A stretch of 64,000 bases of DNA from Streptomyces asoensis (GTDB taxonomy: Bacteria > Actinomycetota > Actinomycetes > Streptomycetales > Streptomycetaceae): contig NZ_BNEB01000003.1 in the NCBI RefSeq assembly GCF_016860545.1, positions 1,302,001 through 1,366,000 on the forward strand, in the 5' to 3' direction. Positions 60,149-64,000 of the stretch are shown here, in pieces (the first letter of the stretch is position 1; each line of letters begins with the position of its first letter). Both the position numbers and the translations under genes were made by a program. Under the pieces are notes generated by a model, which saw nothing but the letters and a program-made list of their open reading frames with translations, was not told the origin of the DNA and made no database searches.

Positions 60149-60783
60149 GCGCGCGCATTCTCGTCGTCGACAACTACGACAGCTTCGTCTTCAACCTGGT
60201 CCAGTACCTGTACCAGCTGGGCGCCGAGTGCGAGGTCCTGCGCAACGACGAGGTGTCGACGGCGCACGCCCAGGACGGTTTCGACGGCGTCCTGCTCTCC
60301 CCCGGGCCCGGTACGCCCGAGGAGGCCGGCGTCTGCGTCGAGATGGTCCGGCACTGCGCGGCCACCGGCGTCCCCGTCTTCGGTGTCTGCCTGGGCATGC
60401 AGTCGATGCAGGTGGCCTACGGCGGGGTCGTGGACCGCGCGCCGGAGCTGCTGCACGGCAAGACCTCGCTGGTCGAGCACGAGGGCCGGGGCGTGTTCGC
60501 GGGTCTGCCGACCCCCTTCACGGCGACCCGCTACCACTCGCTGGCCGCCGAGCCGGCGACGGTCCCCTCCGAGCTCGAGGTCACGGCCCGCACCCACGAC
60601 GGGATCATCATGGGCCTGCGTCACCGTGAACTGCCCGTCGAGGGAGTCCAGTTCCACCCGGAGTCGGTGCTGACCGAGCACGGGCACCGGATGCTGGCCA
60701 ACTGGCTGACGGAGTGCGGCGACCAGGGCGCGGTGGCGAGGTCGGCGGGGCTCGCCCCGGTGGTGGGCAGGGCCACGGCGTGA
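60145..60783 (+). CDS. PabA/TrpG-type glutamine amidotransferase
   Basis: This 212-residue class I glutamine amidotransferase supplies ammonia to a chorismate-using partner (para-aminobenzoate or anthranilate synthase). The oxyanion region is LLSPGPGTPEEAG, the nucleophile is Cys82 in GVCLGMQ, and the His/Glu pair is in VQFHPESV. No partner PabB/TrpE gene is nearby. The GTG at 60145 overlaps the small membrane protein gene and the stop overlaps the next sortase start, each by four bases. M. tuberculosis has its trpG (Rv0013) at the equivalent place beside pknB. PabA and TrpG cannot be told apart here. Confidence 0.93.
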   Translation: MSARILVVDNYDSFVFNLVQYLYQLGAECEVLRNDEVSTAHAQDGFDGVLLSPGPGTPEEAGVCVEMVRHCAATGVPVFGVCLGMQSMQVAYGGVVDRAPELLHGKTSLVEHEGRGVFAGLPTPFTATRYHSLAAEPATVPSELEVTARTHDGIIMGLRHRELPVEGVQFHPESVLTEHGHRMLANWLTECGDQGAVARSAGLAPVVGRATA

Positions 60784-61838
60784 CCGCCCTGCGCCCGGAG
60801 CGCGAGGACTCGTACGGCACCGCGCCGTACGAGTCCTTCGGCGGTGACGCCTACGGAGTCGCCCCCCACGCGGCCGAGCCGTACCGGCCGCCGCTCGACG
60901 ACGAGACGGTGGCGCTGCGCATACCGTCGCCCGACGCGTTCGCCGGGAACGGCCGCACAGCCGCCTCTGGCGCCTCCGCGGCCCCGCCTGCCCCTGGAAC
61001 ACCGGCCGGAGGGCGCGCGGCCCGCAGAAAGGCGGCCAAGGGCCGTCACGGCCGTCACGGCGGTCCGGGTGACCCGGGCGAGTCGTACAACGGGGCCGAC
61101 GCCCCGTCACAGGGCGAGCGGCCGCTGTCCCGTGTCGAGGCGCGCCGCCGGCAGCGGGCGCGCAAGCCGAGCGCCGGGGTGGTCGTCAGCCGGGCGGTCG
61201 GCGAGGTGTTCATCACCACGGGCGTGCTGATGCTGCTGTTCGTCACCTACCAGCTGTGGTGGACGAACGTGCGGGCGCACGCGCAGGCCGACAAGGAGGC
61301 GAGCAGCCTCCAGAACGACTGGGCGAGCGGCAAGGGCGCCCCCGGTGTCTTCTCGCCGGGTCAGGGCTTCGCCCTGCTGCACATCCCCAAGCTGGACGTG
61401 GTGGTGCCGATCGCCGAGGGCGTCAGCAACAAGAAGGTGCTCGACAAGGGCATGGTCGGGCACTACGGCGAGAGCCCGCTGACGACGGCGATGCCCGACG
61501 CGAAGACCGGCAACTTCGGTCTCGCGGGGCACCGCAACACGCACGGCGAGCCGTTCCGCTACATCAACAGGCTCCAGCCGGGCGACGACATCGTGGTCGA
61601 GACGCAGGACGAGTACTTCGTCTACAAGATGGCGTCCTCGCTGCCGGTGACGGCGCCCAGCAACACGAGCGTCCTCGATCCCGTGCCGCCGGGTTCCGGC
61701 TTCACCGGGCCGGGCCGGTACATCACCCTCACCACCTGCACGCCGGAATTCACCAGCAAGTACCGCTTGATCGTCTGGGGCAAGATGGTCGAGGAACGGC
61801 CGCGCAGCAAGGGCAAGCCGGATGCGCTCGTCGAGTAG
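60780..61838 (+). CDS. class E sortase (second copy, long N-terminus)
   Basis: This 352-residue sortase has a long disordered cytoplasmic region (about 1-135, including tyrosine/proline motifs and a basic stretch RRKAAKGRHGRHGG), a membrane helix (about 139-161) and the catalytic domain. The His lies in LAGHRNTHGEPF, Cys320 in TLTTCTPEF and the Arg in SKYRLIVWG. It probably corresponds to SrtE1 or SrtE2 of S. coelicolor. GTG 60780 overlaps the amidotransferase stop. The next sortase gene follows after 29 bases. Confidence 0.9.
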   Translation: MTALRPEREDSYGTAPYESFGGDAYGVAPHAAEPYRPPLDDETVALRIPSPDAFAGNGRTAASGASAAPPAPGTPAGGRAARRKAAKGRHGRHGGPGDPGESYNGADAPSQGERPLSRVEARRRQRARKPSAGVVVSRAVGEVFITTGVLMLLFVTYQLWWTNVRAHAQADKEASSLQNDWASGKGAPGVFSPGQGFALLHIPKLDVVVPIAEGVSNKKVLDKGMVGHYGESPLTTAMPDAKTGNFGLAGHRNTHGEPFRYINRLQPGDDIVVETQDEYFVYKMASSLPVTAPSNTSVLDPVPPGSGFTGPGRYITLTTCTPEFTSKYRLIVWGKMVEERPRSKGKPDALVE

Positions 61839-61867
61839 GTAACGCAGTCGAGCAAGGACAGAGGAAC

Positions 61868-62623
61868 GTGGCAGCGACCACCGGCGACACCGGGCACGAA
61901 GAGCACGCGCGTGTGGACGCGCCCGACCCGGCGCCACGGCGTCGCGGGGGCGGGCGGATCGCGCTGGCCGTCAGTGTGTTCGGCGAGCTTCTCATCACGG
62001 CGGGCCTGGTGCTCGGTCTGTTCGTCGTCTACTCCCTGTGGTGGACCAACGTCGTGGCCGACCGGCACGCCGACCGGCAGGGCGACAAGGTGCGCGACAA
62101 CTGGGCCCGGCAGGACACCGGTCCCGGGGCGCTCGACACCAAGGACGGCATCGGCTTCCTCCACGTGCCCGCGATGAGCAACGGTGAGGTGCTGGTCGAG
62201 GAGGGCACCTCGTCGAAGGTCCTCAACGAGGGTGTCGCCGGCTACTACACCGACCCGTTCAAGTCCGCCCTTCCGACGAGCGGCAAGGAGGGCAACTTCA
62301 CGCTCGCCGCCCACCGCGACGGCCACGGCGCGAAGTTCCACAACATCGACAAGCTGGAGAAGGGCGACCCGATCGTCTTCGAGACGAAGGACGACTGGTA
62401 CGTCTACAAGGTGTACGCGGTCCTGCCCGAGACCTCGAAGTACAACGTCGAGGTCCTCGGCAGCGTCCCGAAGGAATCCGGCAGGAAGAAGGCCGGCCAC
62501 TACATCACCCTGACGACCTGCACGCCGGTGTACACGAGCCGCTACCGGTACGTTGTCTGGGGCGAGCTGGTACGCGTCGACAAGGTGGACGCGAACCGCA
62601 CCCCGCCGAAGGAACTCGCCTGA
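61868..62623 (+). CDS. class E sortase (third copy)
   Basis: This 251-residue sortase has a cytoplasmic stretch of about 35 residues, a membrane helix (about 37-60) and the catalytic domain with LAAHRDGHGAKF, Cys218 in TLTTCTPVY and the Arg in SRYRYVVWG. The WWTNVVADRHAD region after the helix is shared with the second copy, so these two arose by duplication. The GTG at 61868 follows GAGGAAC; the upstream open frame is antisense-like shadow. A bidirectional terminator follows. Confidence 0.9.
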   Translation: MAATTGDTGHEEHARVDAPDPAPRRRGGGRIALAVSVFGELLITAGLVLGLFVVYSLWWTNVVADRHADRQGDKVRDNWARQDTGPGALDTKDGIGFLHVPAMSNGEVLVEEGTSSKVLNEGVAGYYTDPFKSALPTSGKEGNFTLAAHRDGHGAKFHNIDKLEKGDPIVFETKDDWYVYKVYAVLPETSKYNVEVLGSVPKESGRKKAGHYITLTTCTPVYTSRYRYVVWGELVRVDKVDANRTPPKELA

Positions 62624-62646
62624 GCCGTCGTTGCCGTCGCTCACGG

Positions 62647-62685
62647 ACGTGGGCCCCACCGGAGGACGTCCGGTGGGGCCCACGT
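62647..62685. terminator. bidirectional hairpin between the sortase and PASTA kinase genes
   Basis: A perfect 17-bp stem starting ACGTGGGCCCCACCGGA with a 5-base loop lies between convergent genes. Confidence 0.92.
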
Positions 62686-62705
62686 CGTTCGGGCGCTACG
62701 GCCGG

Positions 62706-64000
62706 TCAGCCGCCGCCGCCTCCGAAGAAGCCGCCGCCGCCGTTGTTGCCGCCGTTGTTGTCCTTGATGGCGATCAGGTTGACCGTCTGCCCCTTGTCGA
62801 CCGTGCTGCCGGGGGCCGGGTCCGAGCTGATGACCTTGGCGTCGTCGTCCGAGCTGCCGGCGATGTTGCCGACGTTCAGACCCGCGTTCTGGAGCGCCTG
62901 CTTGGCGTCCTTCACGGTCATCCCCTGGAGGTTGCCCGGGACCTGGGTCTGCTCGGGCTGGCTGCTCTTGCCGATCTGGATCTGGACCGTGGAGCCCTTG
63001 TCGGCCTGGGAGCCGATCGACGGGACGGTCTGGACGACCTTGCCGACCTGGTTCTGGTCCTGCGTGTCGACCTCGACGCAGTTGCCCTTGAGGTCGTTCT
63101 GCTGCATCTGGGCCTTGGCGTCGTCACAGCTCTTGTTGGAGACGTCGGGGACGGTCGCCTTCTGCACGGCCTTGGCGACCTCGAGGGTGACCGTCGAGCC
63201 CTTCTCCAGCTCGGTGGCCGGATCGGGGTCCTGGCTGAGGACCGTGCCCGGCTCCTGGGAGGACTCCGTCTGCTTCGTCTCGACCTCGAAGCCCTTGTCC
63301 TCGAGCTGCTTGGTCGCGGCCTCGACGTCCTTGTCGATCACGTTCGGCACGGCCACCTTCGGCGCGCCGGTCGACACCACCAGGTTGACCGTGGAGTCCT
63401 TGTCGACCTTGGTGGTGGGCTTCGGGTCCTGGTCGCAGATCTTGCCCTTGGGCTGGTCCTCGCAGGGCTTCTGGGTGACCGTGCCCAGCTTGAGGTCGCT
63501 GTTGGTCAGCTGTTTCTGCGCGTCGGCCTGGACCTGGCCGATGAGGCTGGGCACCGCCACCGACTCGTTGTTCACGCCGCCGCTGAAGACCCACTTGCCG
63601 ATCAGCACCGCGCCGACGAGGACCAGGACGGCGGCGACGACCAGCAGGATCGTCGAGGCGTTGGACTTCTTCTGGCGGCGCCGGTCCGGACGGTCGTCGT
63701 AGCCGTAGCCGCCGTCGTCCGGGTTCATGGGCGGCAGCATCGAGGTGGCCCCGCCGTCCGCGGAGCGCAGGGCGGTGGTGGCCTGGTCGTCGCCGTAGCC
63801 GCCGTACCCGACGGAGCCCATCGCGGCCGTGGCGCCGACCGGCTGGCCGTCGAGGCAGGCCTCGATGTCCAGGCGCATCTCGTCGGCGGACTGGTAGCGG
63901 TAGTTCGGGTCCTTGACCAGTGCCTTCAGGACGATGGCGTCCATCTCGGGGGTGATCTCGGGGTCGAAGACGCTCGGGGGCTGCGGCTCCTCGCGGACGT
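62706..64000 (-). CDS. pknB: PASTA-domain Ser/Thr kinase, C-terminal part (runs off the window)
   Basis: This is the last about 430 residues of a PknB-type kinase; the start and most of the kinase domain lie beyond 64000. Visible are the kinase end (PPSVFDPEITPEMDAIVLKAL, NYRYQSADEMRLDIEAC), a juxtamembrane linker, one membrane helix (STILLVVAAVLVLVGAVLIG) and four extracellular PASTA repeats of about 65 residues that bind muropeptides or lipid II. The third repeat contains two cysteines. The protein ends in a Gly/Asn-rich tail GGGGFFGGGGG. In actinobacteria this kinase sits beside pbpA and ftsW/rodA genes and controls wall growth. Confidence 0.93.
   Translation of the reverse strand, partial: VREEPQPPSVFDPEITPEMDAIVLKALVKDPNYRYQSADEMRLDIEACLDGQPVGATAAMGSVGYGGYGDDQATTALRSADGGATSMLPPMNPDDGGYGYDDRPDRRRQKKSNASTILLVVAAVLVLVGAVLIGKWVFSGGVNNESVAVPSLIGQVQADAQKQLTNSDLKLGTVTQKPCEDQPKGKICDQDPKPTTKVDKDSTVNLVVSTGAPKVAVPNVIDKDVEAATKQLEDKGFEVETKQTESSQEPGTVLSQDPDPATELEKGSTVTLEVAKAVQKATVPDVSNKSCDDAKAQMQQNDLKGNCVEVDTQDQNQVGKVVQTVPSIGSQADKGSTVQIQIGKSSQPEQTQVPGNLQGMTVKDAKQALQNAGLNVGNIAGSSDDDAKVISSDPAPGSTVDKGQTVNLIAIKDNNGGNNGGGGFFGGGGG

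Overview
The window is very GC-rich actinobacterial chromosome, with GTG starts, GC-rich third codon positions and many four-base stop/start overlaps. Gene content and order (rpmH-dnaA-oriC-dnaN-gnd-recF-gyrB-gyrA, ten perfect parS sites, crgA, ssb with a Gly-rich tail, a murJ/sigM/trxBA block) identify it as the origin region of a Streptomyces or very close relative. Much of the order also follows the Mycobacterium tuberculosis origin region. I see no rRNA, insertion sequence, prophage, CRISPR array or clear foreign island. The species cannot be told from the sequence.

Layout. 1-3.3 kb: a MATE exporter facing the rpsF-ssb-rpsR-rplI operon. 3.6-10.8 kb: cell-envelope genes (small membrane protein, FemX-type ligase, alanine racemase-like protein, GT87 glycosyltransferase, class A penicillin-binding protein). 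11.1-14.9 kb: PadR regulator with a candidate palindromic operator, inositol-phosphate synthase, MFS transporter, LppU-like protein. 15.0-26.7 kb: CCA-adding-type enzyme, then DUF6049 protein, MurJ, a separate pseudokinase, SigM, its zinc anti-sigma factor, TrxB and TrxA, with a textbook SigR promoter before trxB. 26.7-33.6 kb (minus strand): GNAT, a small membrane ORF, parB, parA, rsmG, jag, yidC, yidD, rnpA, rpmH. 34-41.1 kb: dnaA, oriC with two DnaA-box clusters, dnaN, gnd, recF, dciA. 41.5-47 kb: gyrB, gyrA, a DUF3566 protein and tRNA-Ile. 47.3-54.7 kb: less conserved small genes, a tail-anchored Ser/Thr kinase and a HTH protein. 54.9-64 kb: tRNA-Ala, DUF5324 protein, cyclophilin, rhomboid protease, an extra DnaA-box cluster, crgA, DUF881 protein, three class E sortases around a PabA/TrpG amidotransferase, and the C-terminal part of a PASTA kinase that runs off the window.

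How it fits together. The region combines replication start and control (DnaA, oriC, DnaN, RecF, DciA, gyrase), origin segregation (ParAB and parS), protein and RNA supply (S6, S18, L9, L34, RNase P protein, YidC), redox defence (SigR-controlled thioredoxin) and cell-wall growth and septation (MurJ with its pseudokinase, PBP, FemX, CrgA, sortases, PASTA kinase). The less familiar points are the split MurJ/pseudokinase arrangement, parS sites inside long perfect palindromes between convergent genes, a shared Gly-Phe-Phe-Gly C-terminal tail on the PBP and the PASTA kinase, a DnaA-box cluster about 20 kb from oriC, and several very small membrane-protein genes.
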